Source: Mycobacterium sp. 852002-10029_SCH5224772
Lineage (GTDB): Bacteria; Actinomycetota; Actinomycetes; Mycobacteriales; Mycobacteriaceae
NCBI RefSeq assembly: GCF_001667315.1
Contig: NZ_LZHT01000005.1
Coordinates: forward strand, 1 to 64,000
Direction: 5' to 3'
DNA length: 64,000 nucleotides
How positions within the stretch are numbered: position 1 is the first letter of the stretch; every line of letters starts with the position of its first letter. A program made the position numbers and the translations under genes. A model generated the notes under the pieces. That model saw only the letters and a program-made list of their open reading frames with translations, had not been told where the DNA came from and did no database searches. Positions 19,001 through 30,137 of the stretch are shown here, piece by piece.

Positions 19001-22000
19001 GTCTTTACCCTCGGCCGCAGACGCGGACGAGGGATCCAGCTGGATCGTCGTCGCCGACGACACCGATGCAGTCGCGCCGTTGGTCGACCTGCTGACTGCA
19101 CATGAGCGACGGCACCGGGTGATCGGGTTACCGGCCTCCGACGCGGACGAAAAGCGGCTCGCGGACGCGTTACGCGCCGCGGCGACAGACGATTCGACCC
19201 TGCGCATCGTGCACGCGGCGGCCCTCGAGCCCGGGACCGCACCGTCGATGCGCTCACTGTTGCGGATGCAACACCGTATCCTCGGCGGAACGCGGCGGCT
19301 CTTTCGCGCGGCGGCGGCCGCGGAACTACGCAGCCCCATCTGGATTGTGACCCGCGGTGCACAGCGCGTCACCGGCGCGGACACAGTGGCGCCGCAGCAG
19401 AGTTGTCTGTGGGGGTTCGGTCGTGCCGCGTCGCTGGAGCTTCCGCACGTGTGGGGTGGGCTCGCAGATCTGTCGGAAGGCGAGGACAACGCGGCCGAGG
19501 AATGGTCTCAGCTCGTCGACCGGATCGCCGCGCCGCACGGCTCGGCCGTCCGCGAGGACCAACTCGCACTGCGGGGCCGGACGGTCTACGTACCGCGGTT
19601 GGCTCGCCGCACTGGGCCGCCGAGTGGCACGCCGCTGCAACTGCGCGACGACGCAACGTATTTGGTGACCGGAGGACTGGGCGCAATCGGGCTCGAGATC
19701 GCCGACCACCTGGCCGCGAATGGCGCCGGGCACCTGGTGCTGACCAGCCGGCGCGCGCCCAGCGATGCCGCGCAACAGCGCATCGACGCGCTAGGCGAAC
19801 AGCACGGTTGCGACATCCGCGTCGTGGGCGCCGACGTCGCCGATGCGCACGACGTCGCACGCCTGCTGGCAAGCGTGCAGGCCGATCTGCCGCCGTTGGC
19901 CGGCATCGTGCACGCCGCAGGCGAGATCGGCACCACCCCGCTGAGCGCCCTGGAGGACGCTGAAGTCGATCGCGTCTTCGCCGGCAAGGTGTGGGGTGCG
20001 TGGCATTTGAGCGAAGCCGTGGCCGACCTGAAGCTCGACTTTTTCATCAGCACTTCCTCGATCGCCTCGGTGTGGGGTGGATTCGGCCAAACCGCCTACG
20101 GCGCGGCGAATGCCTTCCTCGATGGCTTGGCCTACCGGCTGCGCGAGCAGGGCATCCTCGGCGTCAGCGTCAACTTCGGGCCGTGGTCGGCCGGTATGGC
20201 CGACGCGGAATCCCGTGCGCGACTGGATCAGCGCGGAGTCCGGACCTTATCCCCTGCCGATGCGCTCGCGGGTCTGGCGGACGCCGTAGCGGCTGCTCCG
20301 GCGCACGGCCTCGTACAGGGAGTGGTGGCCCGCATCGACTGGGCCCGCTTCTTGCCGCTCTATCAGCAAGCGGGTAGGCGGGCGTTCCTCGCGGAGCTGG
20401 AACGTGAGGTGCCCAGCCCGATGAATGCCGCGGGGCCTTCCGCAACGCCCGCTGGGAAGACCCCGTTGGTGGAGCGGCTCACCGGCGCTCCGGCACAGCA
20501 GCGCAGGAAGCTTCTGACCGACTACCTGCGTGACGCGGTAGCGGAGGTGACGCGCGTCGATGCCGCGGAGATCCGTGAGGACGCGGGGTTTTTCGACCTC
20601 GGCATGGATTCGCTGATGGCCGTCGAATTGCGGCGCCGCATCGAACAGGGGGTAGGTAAGGAGATCCCGGCCACCCTGGCGATGGACCACCCGCGGCTGT
20701 CCGACGTGGCCGACTACCTACTCAGCGACGTGCTCGAACTGGGCGATCAGGCATCCGCAAAACCACGGCCTCAGCCGGCATCGGTGGCGACGACGCGCAC
20801 GGATGAACCGATCGCGATCGTCGCGGTGTCCTGCCGTTTCCCCGGTGCGTCCGACCCGGAAGCGTTCTGGGAGGTGCTGTCTGGAGCTGTCGATGCGATC
20901 AGGGAGGTCCCCGAGGACCGATTCGACATCGACGAGTTCTACGACCCGGATCCGGACGTTCCGGGCAAGACCTACACGCGCTTCGGCGGATTCCTCGAGA
21001 ACATCGATGGGTTCGATCCCGAATTCTTCGGCATCTCACCCCGCGAGGCCGTCTGGATCGAGCCGCAGCAGCGGCTGATGCTCGAAACCGTATGGGAGGG
21101 CCTCGAAAGGGCGGGGTACGCGCCCGCCGCATTGCGCGGCAGCCGGACCGGAGTCTTCGTGGGCGTTGCGGCCAACGAGTATGCGCATCTGTTGTCATCG
21201 GAGTCGATCGACAAGATCGAACCCCACTTCATCACCGGCAACGCGCTCAACGCCATCTCCGGTCGGGTCGCCTTCGCGCTGGGATTCGAAGGACCGGCGG
21301 TGGCGATCGACACAGCATGCAGCTCGGCGTTGGTCGCCGTCCATCAGGCCTGCCAGGCATTGCACTCCGGTGACTGCGACATGGCGTTGGCCGGCGGCGT
21401 GAACGTCTTGCTCAGTCCGGTGACGGTGGTCGCCGCCTCCCGCGCGAGGATGCTTTCTCCCGTCGGACGATGCAAGACTTTCGACGCCTCCGCCGACGGT
21501 TACGTGCGCAGTGAAGGCTGCGGAATTCTCGTCCTCAAGAGGCTGAGCGACGCGGAGCGCGATGGCGATCGGATCTGCGCGGTCATTCCCAGCAGCGCGG
21601 TCAACCAGGATGGGGCGTCCAGCGGTTTGACGGTTCCCAATGGTGGTGCGCAGCAACGGCTTATCGCGGCGGCGCTGGCTCGCGCCGGCCTGTCAGGCGG
21701 GGATGTCGACTACCTCGAGGCGCACGGGACGGGCACGCCGCTGGGGGATCCGATCGAGGTGCAGGCGGCCGCGGCCGCCTACGGCGTCTCTCGCGACGCG
21801 GACCGGCCGCTGCTGATGGGCTCGGTGAAGACCAATATCGGGCACACCGAATCGGCATCGGGCGCAGCAGGTCTGATCAAAGTCGTGTTGTCGCTGCAGC
21901 ACGAGGTTCTGCCGCAGAGCCTGCACTTCGAGAAGCCGTCGCCGCACATCCCGTGGGATTCGCTGGCGGTACGGGTCGTGGACAAGGCGATGCCGTGGCA

Positions 22001-25000
22001 GGCCAACGGCAGACCGCGACGCGCCGGCGTGAGCTCCTTCGGGTTCACCGGGACCAACGCGCACGTGCTGGTCGAGGAGGCGCCGGCGCGGGCTGCCTCC
22101 GCCGACGCTCAGCTCGCCGACGACGTCGCCACGAAGTCGGCGTCGGAGGCTCAGACCGAACAGGCGAGCGTGCTGGCGCTGTCCGCGCGGTCACCGGAAG
22201 CGCTGGTGGCGTTGACGCAGCGTTACCAGGCCTGGCTGACCGCCCACCCGGATGTCGACCTCGCCGCGCTATGCCACACCGCCGGAACGGGCCGGTCGCA
22301 CTTCGAACATCGCGCCGCCCTGGTCGTGGATTCGGTCGAGGACGCGCGTCATGCCCTGGCCGAATTGGCCGAGAACCGTCTGCGCCCAGGTGTCGTTCGG
22401 GGCGAGCACACACACCACCCGACGACGGCATGGTTGTTCACCGGCCAGGGCAGTCAGCATTCGGGGATGGCCCGTGAGTTGTTCGACACCGAGCCGGTTT
22501 TCGCCGAAACCGTGACGCGTTGTGCGGACGCGGTCAATGACATATTGCCGCATCCGTTGCTGGAGGTGCTGTTCGCCACCGATCGCGAAACCGGTGGCGA
22601 AGCCGGAGAAAGGCTGCGGCACACGTCGTTTGCGCAGCCGGCGCTTTTCGCCGTCGAGATGGGCCTGGCCCGGCTGTGGCAGTCGTGGGGGATCCAACCC
22701 GATGTGGTGCTGGGGCATAGCGTGGGCCAGTACGCGGCGGCATGTGTGGCAGGCGTGTTCAGCCTCGAGGACGGCGCCCGGCTGATGGCCGAGCGTGGCA
22801 GGATGTTCGGCAGCCTGCCCGAAGGCGGGCGCATGGTGGCGGTGTTCGCCGACCCCAAGCACGTCGAAGCGGTCTCCGGCGAATTCCCGCGAGTGTCGGT
22901 CGCGGCGTACAACGGGCCGAACACCGTGCTGTCGGGGCCGGGCGAGGATCTCGAGCAGATAGTCGCCAAGTTCGGTGACGAGGGGACCCGTTGCACGTGG
23001 CTGCAGACCAGCCACGCCTTCCACTCGGAACTACTGGATCCGGTGCTCGACGAATTCGAGTCGTACGCAGCGCAATTGCGGTTCGCCGCGCCGACGATGC
23101 CGCTGGTCTGCAACCGCACCGGCGCGGTGCTCACGGCGCAGACGCCGCTCGACGCACAGTACTGGCGGAGACATTCCCGGCAGCCGGTGCAGTTCGCCGA
23201 AAGTGTGCGCACCGTGGCGGCGCTGGGCTGCTCGGTGCTGATGGAGATCGGTCCGCAACCGGTGCTGACCGGTGCTGCGGTGCAGGTCTGGCCTGAGCAC
23301 CTGTCCGCGCCGCGGGCGATCGTCTCGCTGCGCAAGGGTGTTGGCGATCGGCGCCAAATCGCCGATGCGCTGGCCGCGGCCTACGTCGGCGGGCTTCGTC
23401 CCGATTTCGCTGCGCTGCATGGTCAGCCGCGTCGCCGGGTCGAGTTGCCCACCTATCCGTTCCAGCGCCGCCGCTTCTGGCCCAAGACGTCCGGCATCGC
23501 CGTCGACGGCGGGGCCGGCCCGTCCTCGGGCATCCTGGGCAGCGCGAAAGACCTCGCCTCCGGCGACTCGGTCTACACCAGCAGGTTGTCGGTGAAATCG
23601 CAGCCGTGGTTGTCCGACCACGTCATCTACGGGACCGTCGTCGTCCCCGGGGCGACGTATGCGGCGATGGCGCTGGCCGCGGTCGGCGCCCCGGCGCGAG
23701 TGCAGGACGTCTTCTTCTACGAGCCGATCATCTTGCCCGAGAAAAGCTCTCGCGAGGTACAGCTGACCTTGCATCCGCTGCAGGACGGCGCTGGGTCCAC
23801 GTTCCAAGTGCACAGCCGCCCGTACGGTGAGCGCGGCGCCGAATGGTCGTTGAACGCCGAAGGCGCTGTCGGCACCGGCACCGTTGATGAGCCAGTCGCC
23901 GAGGATGATCCGGTCGACGAAGCGATCGAGCGGTTGAACCGCATGCGTCCGCAGGAGTTGTTCGAGACCTTCGCCGACTTGGAGCTGGCGTGGGGGCCGA
24001 CCTGGTCCGGCTCCCTGAAGTCACTCTGGCTCGGCGACGGTGAGGCGATCGGCGACATCCTCGTCGGCGAAGAGCTCGCCGAACAACTCGGCAGCGAGCC
24101 GATGCATCCGGTGCTGATGGACCTGTGCACCGGCGTCGCATTCCCGGCCTTCCCGGCGCTTCTCGCGGCCGAACAGGGCGTCAACGACCTGTTCCTGCCG
24201 CTGCGTTACGGGCAAGTGGCGTTGCGGGAGAAGATGCCTCGGCGGTTCTACTGCCGCGCGAAGTGGCATCGCAGCGAACTCAACAGCGAAACCCAGGTGT
24301 TCGACCTCGATTTCGTCGATCGGGATGGCCGTCACCTGGGTGGGATTCGCGAGTTCACGGTCAAACGCGCACCGCGCGAGGCATTGCTGCGAGGCCTCGG
24401 CGGCGACGCCACCCGGCTGCTCTACACCCTTGGCTGGCACGAGGTGCCGCCGCCGTCAAGCGACGAAGCCGGAGAGGCCGCCGGTACCTGGCTGATCGCC
24501 GGATTCGGCGAACTGGCCGCCGAGGTGCCGGGCTGCATCCCGCTCGACCGCGGCGTCGATCCGGAACCGTTGGGACAGGTGCTGACTCAAGCCCACGAGC
24601 GCGGGTTGCCGTTCTCCGGTGTCGTCTGGCGCAGCGAGGCGCCGAACGGGGAAGAGTCGAGCGCCGACGTCACCGCGCGCCTCGAGACGGAAATCGGCAA
24701 TCTGCTCAGCGCCGTGCACACCGTGCAACGCGGCGAGGTGAAACTGCCCGGCGGGTTGTGGATCGTCACCGAGCGTGCCGTGGCCACCGAATCCGGCGAG
24801 CCGGTCGACCCGGTGCAGGCGGCGCTGTGGGGCTTCGGCCGCACCACGATCAACGAGGAACCGGCGCTGCGCGCCAAACTCGTTGATTGCGACGGGTCAC
24901 CCGAAGCCGTGCACGCCCTGGCCGCCCTGCTGGCCACCCCGTGCGACGAGCCGGAACTTGCCGTGCGACAAGGAAAGCTGTTGGCCTCCCGGCTGTTGCC

Positions 25001-27140
25001 GTGGGCGCGCAGCGGTCATCTCACGGTGCCGCGCGGATGCGACTACGTCCTGGCGCCCACCGAACGCGGCGCGATTGACAACCTACGGCTGACCGAAGCG
25101 GACGTGCCTGTGCCGGACGAGGGTTACGTGCAGGTCCGGGTCGAGGCAGCAGGCCTCAACTTCCGGGATGTGCTCAACGTTCTCGGCCTCTACCCGGGCG
25201 ACCCGGGACCGATCGGCGGTGACTTCGCCGGTGTCGTCACTCAATTGGGCGACGGCGTCACCGGAGTCGCAGTGGGGCAACGCGTTTACGGCTCCATGCA
25301 GGGCGCGTTCTCCAGCCGGTTCAACGTGCCTGCCCAGTTCCTGGCGCCGATCCCCTCTGGTGTGAGCGCGGTCGAGGCGGCCACCATTCCCGCCGCGGCA
25401 CTGACGGTGCGGCTGTCCTTCGACTGGGCGCAGCTGAAGCCCGGTGACAAGGTCCTCATCCACGCCGCCAGCGGCGGTGTGGGCCTGGCGGCGGTCCAGA
25501 TGGCCCAGCAGTTCGGTGCCGAAGTGTTCGCCACGGCCAGCACCTTCAAGCGCGCGACGCTGCGCAAGCTGGGTGTGAAGCACGTCTACGACTCGCGCAC
25601 AACGGATTTCGCTGATCAGATCCTGGCGGACACCGATGGTGCCGGGGTCGACGTGGTCCTCAACTCCCTGACCAGCGAAGGATTCATCGAGGCGACGCTG
25701 AAGGCCACCGCCGAGAACGGCCGCTTCGCCGAGATCGCCAAGCGCGACATCTGGACACCCGAGCAGATGGCCGAGGCGCGTCCCGATATCGACTACGAGA
25801 TCGTGGCTCTGGACACGGTGATGTTCACCGAACCCGATCGCATTCGCGACTTGCTCACCGAGGTGTCGCAAGGTTTGGCCGATGGTGAGTGGACGCCGCT
25901 GCCCGCCGAGATCTATCCGCTGACCGAGGCGAGGGCGGCGTTCCGCCGCATGCAGCAGGCGCGGCACATCGGGAAGATCGTGGTCCAGATACCGAATCCG
26001 CTGCAGCCGCGGCCTGATCGGAGCTACCTGATCACCGGCGGACTCGGTGCGATCGGTCTGCACACGGCGTCGTATCTGGCCCAACTCGGTGCCGGTGACA
26101 TCGTGCTGACCAGCCGGCGCGAGCCCGGTGCGGACGCGCAACAGGCAATCGACGAGATCACCGACCGCTACAAGTGCCGCGTCCACGTCTTCGCCGCCGA
26201 TGTCGGCGACGAGGCCGAGGTGGCGAAGCTGCTGGAGCGCATCCGCGCCGAGTTGCCTCCGCTCGCCGGGGTGGCACATTTGGCGGGCGTGCTCGACGAT
26301 GCCCTGCTGTCGCAGCAGACCCTGGAGCGATTCCGAACAACGGTGTCCCCCAAGGCGCTCGGCGCCTGCCACCTGGACAGGCTGACCAAGGACGACGAGC
26401 TGGACTTCTTCATCGTGTCCTCGTCGGTGTCGAGCTTGTTCGGTTCGCCCGGTCAGTCCAACTACGCGACCGCCAACGCGCTGCTCGACGGCCTGGTCGC
26501 GCAGCGCAGGACGCAAGGCTTGCCGGCCACCGGTGTCAACTTCGGCCCCTGGGCCCAAGGGGGTATGGCCTCATCGGACGCCGCGACCGCCAATATCAGT
26601 GCGCAGGGCCTGATTCCGCTGGAACCGTCGGCCGCGCTCGGTGCCCTCGCCGAGGTCGTCGCGAACGGGACCGGCCAGGCCACCGTCATCAAGGCCAACT
26701 GGCAGCGCGCCGCGAAGGTGCTGGGCAGTTCGCGTCCGCCGATCCTCGACCTGGTGTTGCCCAGTGCCGCTGGAGAGGTGACCGGCGACAGCGAGTTGCT
26801 CAAGCAGCTGATGGAGATCCCGGTGCCGCAGCGTGCGGGCTTCGTGACCGAATTCCTTCAGCGGGAGGTGCAGAACTTCCTGCGGCTCGCGTCGCCGCCT
26901 GCCGCAAGCAGTCGGTTCCTGGACCTGGGTACGGATTCGCTGATGGCGATCGAGCTCCGCAACCGGCTGCACAGCCAGTTCGGCGGCAAGTTCACGATCA
27001 ACGCGACGGCAGTCTTCGACTACCCGACCATCGGGGGGCTCGCCGAATATCTCGTGGGTCAGCTGCCGGACGCCGACGCAAGGCCGGCCGAGGCGGAGTC
27101 GGTCGGGACGGAATCGGTTGCAGCGCCGGAGCCGTCGTGA
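16080..27140 (+). CDS. pks: Two-module type I polyketide synthase of the TPP-type locus
   Basis: The ATG at 16080, behind AGAGAGGA, gives 3686 aa. Module 1: KS (Cys184, His319, His359), AT (Ser642 in GHSVGQ), KR (TGGLGAIG near residue 1197) and ACP (Ser1511); there is no DH or ER between AT and KR. Module 2: KS (Cys1747), AT (Ser2214), DH (His2514 in [10 protein letters not shown], Asp2681), ER (HAASGGVGL near 3130), KR (TGGLGAIG near 3320, with LDD) and ACP (Ser3620). Both ATs carry HAFH, the malonyl-CoA signature, so the chain should be unbranched. No thioesterase is present; release is probably by PapA transfer. Alternating partial and full reduction suits phleic acids, whose repeat is CH=CH-CH2-CH2. 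An in-frame start at 15906 was rejected because it would run through the 14-bp repeats and lacks a ribosome site. Confidence 0.9.
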   Translation: MASVEGLGESASRFAIVGYAARFPGAADADEFWDVLRQGRDAISDVPRDRWDVDEFFDPEPGAPGKVVTRRAGFVDDVTGFDAPFFGMSTREVRLMDPQHRILLETAWRAVEHSGTAPTALADSNTGVFVGLATHDYLGMASDELTYPEIEAYMAIGTSNAAAAGRISYRLGLQGPAVAVDTACSSSLVAIHQACQALRLKECDLALAGGANALLTPATMITFSSAHMLAPDGRCKTFDAAADGYVRGEGCGVIVIKRLEDAVRDGDRIRAVIRGSAVNQDGASGGLTVPNGVAQQRVIADALKRAALEPRDVGYLEAHGTGTSLGDPIEAQAAGAVLGAGREPNQPLLMGSVKTNIGHLEAAAGIAGVIKVILSLENELLPQHLHFQNPSPHIPWERLAVEVVTEATPWKRNAQPRIAGISSFGFAGTNAHVILEEAPEQPVSTLAAPVPVEHPGDRRFSILPLSARTPAALTRLADEYRAWLSAHPEATLADVCFTAGAGRAHLEQRAALVVNTRESAMELLGALTEERPAPGLFRGESHDTPKTAWLFTGQGSQYPGMARELFDTEPVFAETLNRCAAAVAEILEKPLLDLIFDVDSPDSEAALRQTSYAQPALFAVEMGLARLWQSWGFEPDVVLGHSVGQYSAACVAGVLSLEDGALLMAERGRLFGSLPAGGRMVAVFAAAERVERLTDEFPSLSVAAYNGANTVLSGRAADLEHAVAGLAADGVRCDWLDTSHAFHSALLDPILDAFESYAGRFNFATPQRILIDNRTGAALGRSVKIDGAYWRRHARQPVEFAKSVRTLAELNCKLLLEIGPRPVLTAAALNAWPDPATAPRVITSLRRNTADHRQITEAVADAYVLGHLPDFTAFRPVHARKLDLPTYPFEHRQYWFRDDRERPDQRHDDRGPRTEAVRLLEDGRIEELAALLGGAGDDLQTLQVLTKLAAQHNQQRTTRSIGDDRYEIRWDTSTSLPSAADADEGSSWIVVADDTDAVAPLVDLLTAHERRHRVIGLPASDADEKRLADALRAAATDDSTLRIVHAAALEPGTAPSMRSLLRMQHRILGGTRRLFRAAAAAELRSPIWIVTRGAQRVTGADTVAPQQSCLWGFGRAASLELPHVWGGLADLSEGEDNAAEEWSQLVDRIAAPHGSAVREDQLALRGRTVYVPRLARRTGPPSGTPLQLRDDATYLVTGGLGAIGLEIADHLAANGAGHLVLTSRRAPSDAAQQRIDALGEQHGCDIRVVGADVADAHDVARLLASVQADLPPLAGIVHAAGEIGTTPLSALEDAEVDRVFAGKVWGAWHLSEAVADLKLDFFISTSSIASVWGGFGQTAYGAANAFLDGLAYRLREQGILGVSVNFGPWSAGMADAESRARLDQRGVRTLSPADALAGLADAVAAAPAHGLVQGVVARIDWARFLPLYQQAGRRAFLAELEREVPSPMNAAGPSATPAGKTPLVERLTGAPAQQRRKLLTDYLRDAVAEVTRVDAAEIREDAGFFDLGMDSLMAVELRRRIEQGVGKEIPATLAMDHPRLSDVADYLLSDVLELGDQASAKPRPQPASVATTRTDEPIAIVAVSCRFPGASDPEAFWEVLSGAVDAIREVPEDRFDIDEFYDPDPDVPGKTYTRFGGFLENIDGFDPEFFGISPREAVWIEPQQRLMLETVWEGLERAGYAPAALRGSRTGVFVGVAANEYAHLLSSESIDKIEPHFITGNALNAISGRVAFALGFEGPAVAIDTACSSALVAVHQACQALHSGDCDMALAGGVNVLLSPVTVVAASRARMLSPVGRCKTFDASADGYVRSEGCGILVLKRLSDAERDGDRICAVIPSSAVNQDGASSGLTVPNGGAQQRLIAAALARAGLSGGDVDYLEAHGTGTPLGDPIEVQAAAAAYGVSRDADRPLLMGSVKTNIGHTESASGAAGLIKVVLSLQHEVLPQSLHFEKPSPHIPWDSLAVRVVDKAMPWQANGRPRRAGVSSFGFTGTNAHVLVEEAPARAASADAQLADDVATKSASEAQTEQASVLALSARSPEALVALTQRYQAWLTAHPDVDLAALCHTAGTGRSHFEHRAALVVDSVEDARHALAELAENRLRPGVVRGEHTHHPTTAWLFTGQGSQHSGMARELFDTEPVFAETVTRCADAVNDILPHPLLEVLFATDRETGGEAGERLRHTSFAQPALFAVEMGLARLWQSWGIQPDVVLGHSVGQYAAACVAGVFSLEDGARLMAERGRMFGSLPEGGRMVAVFADPKHVEAVSGEFPRVSVAAYNGPNTVLSGPGEDLEQIVAKFGDEGTRCTWLQTSHAFHSELLDPVLDEFESYAAQLRFAAPTMPLVCNRTGAVLTAQTPLDAQYWRRHSRQPVQFAESVRTVAALGCSVLMEIGPQPVLTGAAVQVWPEHLSAPRAIVSLRKGVGDRRQIADALAAAYVGGLRPDFAALHGQPRRRVELPTYPFQRRRFWPKTSGIAVDGGAGPSSGILGSAKDLASGDSVYTSRLSVKSQPWLSDHVIYGTVVVPGATYAAMALAAVGAPARVQDVFFYEPIILPEKSSREVQLTLHPLQDGAGSTFQVHSRPYGERGAEWSLNAEGAVGTGTVDEPVAEDDPVDEAIERLNRMRPQELFETFADLELAWGPTWSGSLKSLWLGDGEAIGDILVGEELAEQLGSEPMHPVLMDLCTGVAFPAFPALLAAEQGVNDLFLPLRYGQVALREKMPRRFYCRAKWHRSELNSETQVFDLDFVDRDGRHLGGIREFTVKRAPREALLRGLGGDATRLLYTLGWHEVPPPSSDEAGEAAGTWLIAGFGELAAEVPGCIPLDRGVDPEPLGQVLTQAHERGLPFSGVVWRSEAPNGEESSADVTARLETEIGNLLSAVHTVQRGEVKLPGGLWIVTERAVATESGEPVDPVQAALWGFGRTTINEEPALRAKLVDCDGSPEAVHALAALLATPCDEPELAVRQGKLLASRLLPWARSGHLTVPRGCDYVLAPTERGAIDNLRLTEADVPVPDEGYVQVRVEAAGLNFRDVLNVLGLYPGDPGPIGGDFAGVVTQLGDGVTGVAVGQRVYGSMQGAFSSRFNVPAQFLAPIPSGVSAVEAATIPAAALTVRLSFDWAQLKPGDKVLIHAASGGVGLAAVQMAQQFGAEVFATASTFKRATLRKLGVKHVYDSRTTDFADQILADTDGAGVDVVLNSLTSEGFIEATLKATAENGRFAEIAKRDIWTPEQMAEARPDIDYEIVALDTVMFTEPDRIRDLLTEVSQGLADGEWTPLPAEIYPLTEARAAFRRMQQARHIGKIVVQIPNPLQPRPDRSYLITGGLGAIGLHTASYLAQLGAGDIVLTSRREPGADAQQAIDEITDRYKCRVHVFAADVGDEAEVAKLLERIRAELPPLAGVAHLAGVLDDALLSQQTLERFRTTVSPKALGACHLDRLTKDDELDFFIVSSSVSSLFGSPGQSNYATANALLDGLVAQRRTQGLPATGVNFGPWAQGGMASSDAATANISAQGLIPLEPSAALGALAEVVANGTGQATVIKANWQRAAKVLGSSRPPILDLVLPSAAGEVTGDSELLKQLMEIPVPQRAGFVTEFLQREVQNFLRLASPPAASSRFLDLGTDSLMAIELRNRLHSQFGGKFTINATAVFDYPTIGGLAEYLVGQLPDADARPAEAESVGTESVAAPEPS

Positions 27141-27160
27141 TGTCCTCGAGTGTGGGCGCG

Positions 27161-27217
27161 CGAACGTCGATTTGTGGGGTGGAAGGTCGGCGTGTCGGCG
27201 CAGCAGCTCGACGTTCG
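27161..27217. terminator. Inverted repeat between convergent pks and PPOX genes
   Basis: CGAACGTCGA (27161-27170) and TCGACGTTCG (27208-27217) form a perfect 10-bp inverted repeat with a 37-base loop, in the 90-bp space between two convergent genes. It could fold in either transcript and act as a shared terminator, though there is no T-run. Confidence 0.4.
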
Positions 27218-27230
27218 GGGCGTCAAACGC

Positions 27231-27653
27231 TTAGTCGCTGATGTCGAATCCTGCGTTGACCTTGGTGGGTCGCAGCCGCACCACCAATTCGCCGGGAACG
27301 GCGTTGCGGCGGCCGAATTCATCGGCGCGCTCGGCGCCCATGTACCGGGCGCCGGTGCGGGTCGCGATATCGAGCACGTCCGCGAGGTCTTCGCTGACCG
27401 TCACGACGCCTTGTACTTGGACAAAGGAATACGGCGGATGGGGATCGTCGACGCAGATCACCAGGCGCGAATCACGCGCTATCGCATGGCCTTTCGACGT
27501 GTCCCGGCCGGTGGTGAACGCCAACTGGCCATGGTCGACGACGAACCACACCGGGGTGACCAGCGGCCGGCCGTCGGCGGCGACGTACCCCAGCATCCCG
27601 GTGCGGGTACCGGCCGACAGGAACTCGATTACCCGGTCGGACAGCTCGGCCAT
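27231..27653 (-). CDS. PPOX-class F420/FMN-dependent enzyme
   Basis: A 140-aa split-barrel protein of the pyridoxamine 5'-phosphate oxidase superfamily; mycobacterial members bind F420 or FMN and reduce diverse substrates. Visible: N-terminal helix MAELSDRVIEFLSAGTR, LGYVAADGRPLVTPVWFVVD, the second strand block LAFTTGRDTSKGHAIARDSRLVICVDD and C-terminal LRPTKVNA. Its ATG at 27653 is 3 bases after the stop of the upstream acyl-CoA dehydrogenase, so the three genes 27231-29940 form one leftward operon. Cofactor and substrate are not determined. Confidence 0.75.
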   Translation of the reverse strand: MAELSDRVIEFLSAGTRTGMLGYVAADGRPLVTPVWFVVDHGQLAFTTGRDTSKGHAIARDSRLVICVDDPHPPYSFVQVQGVVTVSEDLADVLDIATRTGARYMGAERADEFGRRNAVPGELVVRLRPTKVNAGFDISD

Positions 27654-27656
27654 GCT

Positions 27657-28772
27657 TTAGAGGCGGACCAGGTCGTAGTCGCCGAGCTGGTCGATCAGGT
27701 TGTGCAGGTGCTCACCCGAGGTGCCCAGGGTGTGTTCGATCGCCGTGAGCCGCGCCGCGTAGTGGCTGATCGGGTATTCCGCGGTTACCCCGATGCCGCC
27801 GTGCATCTGGATCGACTCCTGCGCGATGTGCCGGCCCGAACGGCCGATCTGCAGCTTCGCGCGCGAGGCGATCACCGGGTCGACGTTGCCGTCGGCGATC
27901 GACATCGCCGCGTACAGGCTCATGCTGCGTGCCAATTCCAGCGAGACGTACATGTCGGCGGCGCGTTGCGTGAGCGCCTGGAACTTGTTGAGCGTGACAC
28001 CGAACTGCTTGCGGGTCTTGAGGTAATCGGTGGTCAGGCGCAGCGATTCCTCCATCGCCCCGAGCGCTTCGGCACACAGCGCCGACTGGATGCGGACGAT
28101 GGCGGTGCTGATGGTCCCCGACGCGTCGGTCGCCTCACCCAGGGGCTCGGCGGCGGCGCCGTCGAGGTCGACCTGCGCGCCGCGCTGTCCGTCGAACGTC
28201 CGGTACGGGTGCCTGGTGACGGTTTTGTCGGAGCCCGCGTCGACCAAGAACAGTCCGGTGCCGCCGTTCGGCAGGGCGGCGCTGACCACCAGGGTGTCAA
28301 CGCAGTCCCCGGCGAGCACCGGGTTCTTGCGGCCGCTCACGGTCCACGAATCACCTTGTTGCGCAGCCTTGGTGGCCACCTCGGCAGACGGGTTTCGCTG
28401 CCCCGGTTCGAGGTGGGCGAAGGCCAGCAGTCGTTGCCCGGACGCGACCTCGTCGAGCAGCTGCTTCTGTTCCTGACTGCCCAACTCGGCGATCAGCGCG
28501 CCGGGGCCCAGCGCGGCGTGCAGGACAGGTTCGGGGGCCAGCCGCCGCCCGATCTCGGTGAGCACCACCGCGATCTCGATCTGGCCGGACTCGTCGGGCT
28601 CGAACCCGAGGCCGAGGATCCCGGTGTCGGCGAGCTGGCTCCAGACCTCGCGGCTCCAGCCCAGATCGGACCCGATCACCTTGTTGCGGCTTTCCGGGTC
28701 ATAGGCGCGCGCCAGCAGGTCGCGGGTGGTGTCGCGGAGCAGGGACTGCTCGTCGCTCAACTGAAAGTCCAT
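27657..28772 (-). CDS. Acyl-CoA dehydrogenase, probable non-catalytic partner subunit
   Basis: A 371-aa FadE-type flavoprotein starting at MDFQLSDEQSLLRDTTRDLL. The fold is complete: N-terminal helical domain, middle beta domain (SWTVSGRKNPVLAGDCVDTLVV) and C-terminal helical domain with MHGGIGVTAEYPISHYAARL. The FAD-contact motif is weaker than in the neighbour at 28780. Mycobacterial FadE genes often come in adjacent pairs that make alpha2-beta2 heterotetramers, with the active site shared; two adjacent genes of 371 and 386 aa fit this. Probable role in beta-oxidation of an unusual acyl-CoA. Substrate unknown. Confidence 0.8.
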   Translation of the reverse strand: MDFQLSDEQSLLRDTTRDLLARAYDPESRNKVIGSDLGWSREVWSQLADTGILGLGFEPDESGQIEIAVVLTEIGRRLAPEPVLHAALGPGALIAELGSQEQKQLLDEVASGQRLLAFAHLEPGQRNPSAEVATKAAQQGDSWTVSGRKNPVLAGDCVDTLVVSAALPNGGTGLFLVDAGSDKTVTRHPYRTFDGQRGAQVDLDGAAAEPLGEATDASGTISTAIVRIQSALCAEALGAMEESLRLTTDYLKTRKQFGVTLNKFQALTQRAADMYVSLELARSMSLYAAMSIADGNVDPVIASRAKLQIGRSGRHIAQESIQMHGGIGVTAEYPISHYAARLTAIEHTLGTSGEHLHNLIDQLGDYDLVRL

Positions 28773-28779
28773 GGCTGCC

Positions 28780-29940
28780 TCACAATCCCAGAATGGTGGA
28801 CGCGATGATGTTGCGTTGCACTTCGCTGCTGCCGCCGTAGATCGACGTCTTGCGGTAGTTGAGGTAGTGCGGCGCACTGTGTTGCGCCCAGGACGGCGAC
28901 GAGATGTCTTCGCCGTTGGCCGGCAGCGCATCCGGCCCGGCAACCTCGACGAGCAGTTCGGTGGCGATCTGCTGCAATTGGCTGCCGCGCAGCTTGAGCA
29001 CTGACGACGCCGGATTGGGCTGCCCGTTCGCGGAGTCGGTGACCACTCGTGACTGCGTGAGTTCCAGTGCGAGCAGCTCGTTTTCGGCCTCGGCCAGCCG
29101 CGCCGCGAACAATGGATCTTCGAGCACCCCGGCGGCCGCGGCGTGCTTCTTCACCTCGGCGAGGCGCACCTTGGTCCGGCCCACGCCGGCGATGCCGGTG
29201 CGCTCGTTGCCCAGCAGGAATTTCGCGTACGTCCAGCCCTTGTTCTCTTCTCCGACAAGCTGATTAGCCGGTACGCGGACGTCTTCGAAAAAAACCTCGT
29301 TGACTTCGTGGCCGCCGTCGATCGTCTTGATGGGCCGCAGGGTGGTACCCGGTGTGTTCATGTCGAAGAGCAGGAAGGAGATGCCCGCCTGACGCTTGGG
29401 CGCCTGCGGGTCGGTGCGGACCAGGCAGAAGATCCAGTCCGCGTACTGGCCGAGCGTGGTCCACGTCTTCTGGCCGTTGACGACATAACTGTCGCCGTCG
29501 CGGACCGCGGTGGTGCGCAGCGACGCCAGATCCGACCCGGCCTCGGGCTCGGAGAACCCTTGGCACCACCAGATGTCGAGGTTGGCCGTCGGGGGCAGGA
29601 AGCGTTGTTTGACCTCCTCCGAACCGAATTCGGCGATCACCGGGCCCACCATCTTGGTGTTGAAGTTCAGCGGCTCTGGGACGCACGCCAGCTGCATCTC
29701 GTCGGCCCAGATCTGGTGCTGGGTCGGCGTCCAGTTCTTGCCGCCCCATTCGACCGGCCAGTTCGGTACCGCCAAACCGTGCTCGTGCAAAATCTTGTGG
29801 CTGGTGACGATGTCGTCGCGGTTCACTTCCGCCGAGCCCTGGCGCACCCGGTCGCGCAACTCCTGCGGAATCTTGGTCGTGTAGACGCTGCGGAGTTCGT
29901 CGCGGAACGCGGCTTCCTCGGGTGTGAGCGCCAGTTGCAT
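28780..29940 (-). CDS. Acyl-CoA dehydrogenase, FAD-binding partner subunit
   Basis: A 386-aa FadE protein with ATG at 29940 behind a strong CAGGAGG site. It has the acyl-CoA dehydrogenase signatures WWCQGFSEPEAGSDLASLRT (FAD and substrate site, near residue 120), YVVNGQKTWTTLGQYADW, and YGGSSEVQRNIIASTILGL at the C terminus. The downstream FadE at 27657 begins 7 bases after its stop, so the two are likely co-translated and may form a heteromer. The promoter would lie in the 197-bp gap shared with divergent comEA. Confidence 0.82.
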   Translation of the reverse strand: MQLALTPEEAAFRDELRSVYTTKIPQELRDRVRQGSAEVNRDDIVTSHKILHEHGLAVPNWPVEWGGKNWTPTQHQIWADEMQLACVPEPLNFNTKMVGPVIAEFGSEEVKQRFLPPTANLDIWWCQGFSEPEAGSDLASLRTTAVRDGDSYVVNGQKTWTTLGQYADWIFCLVRTDPQAPKRQAGISFLLFDMNTPGTTLRPIKTIDGGHEVNEVFFEDVRVPANQLVGEENKGWTYAKFLLGNERTGIAGVGRTKVRLAEVKKHAAAAGVLEDPLFAARLAEAENELLALELTQSRVVTDSANGQPNPASSVLKLRGSQLQQIATELLVEVAGPDALPANGEDISSPSWAQHSAPHYLNYRKTSIYGGSSEVQRNIIASTILGL

Positions 29941-30137
29941 GGCAGCCTCCTGTCGTTTCGGGGTGAACGGCGACCCGTCGCTAAGAGCCGATTTCTGGCG
30001 ATGCCGGTCGTTGCTCAACCTCCATCTTGGCCCATCCCGTGCGGGCCCTGTGCACAGCCTCGGGTTAATCCACAGATCGGCCCGCGAGCGTCCTTCGCCG
30101 GGGCGGTTGGGACGGTCGGCGGACCTACGGTCGGCGC

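Noticed and set aside
25083..26558. 491-codon open frame antisense to the PKS ER-KR region
   Set aside because: Shadow of conserved PKS domains; composition (Arg, Gly, His, Gln) is typical of reverse-frame translation of high-GC genes.
27150..28808. 552-codon open frame on the plus strand across PPOX and FadE genes
   Set aside because: The minus strand carries two recognisable enzymes with proper starts and spacing; the plus frame has no domain.
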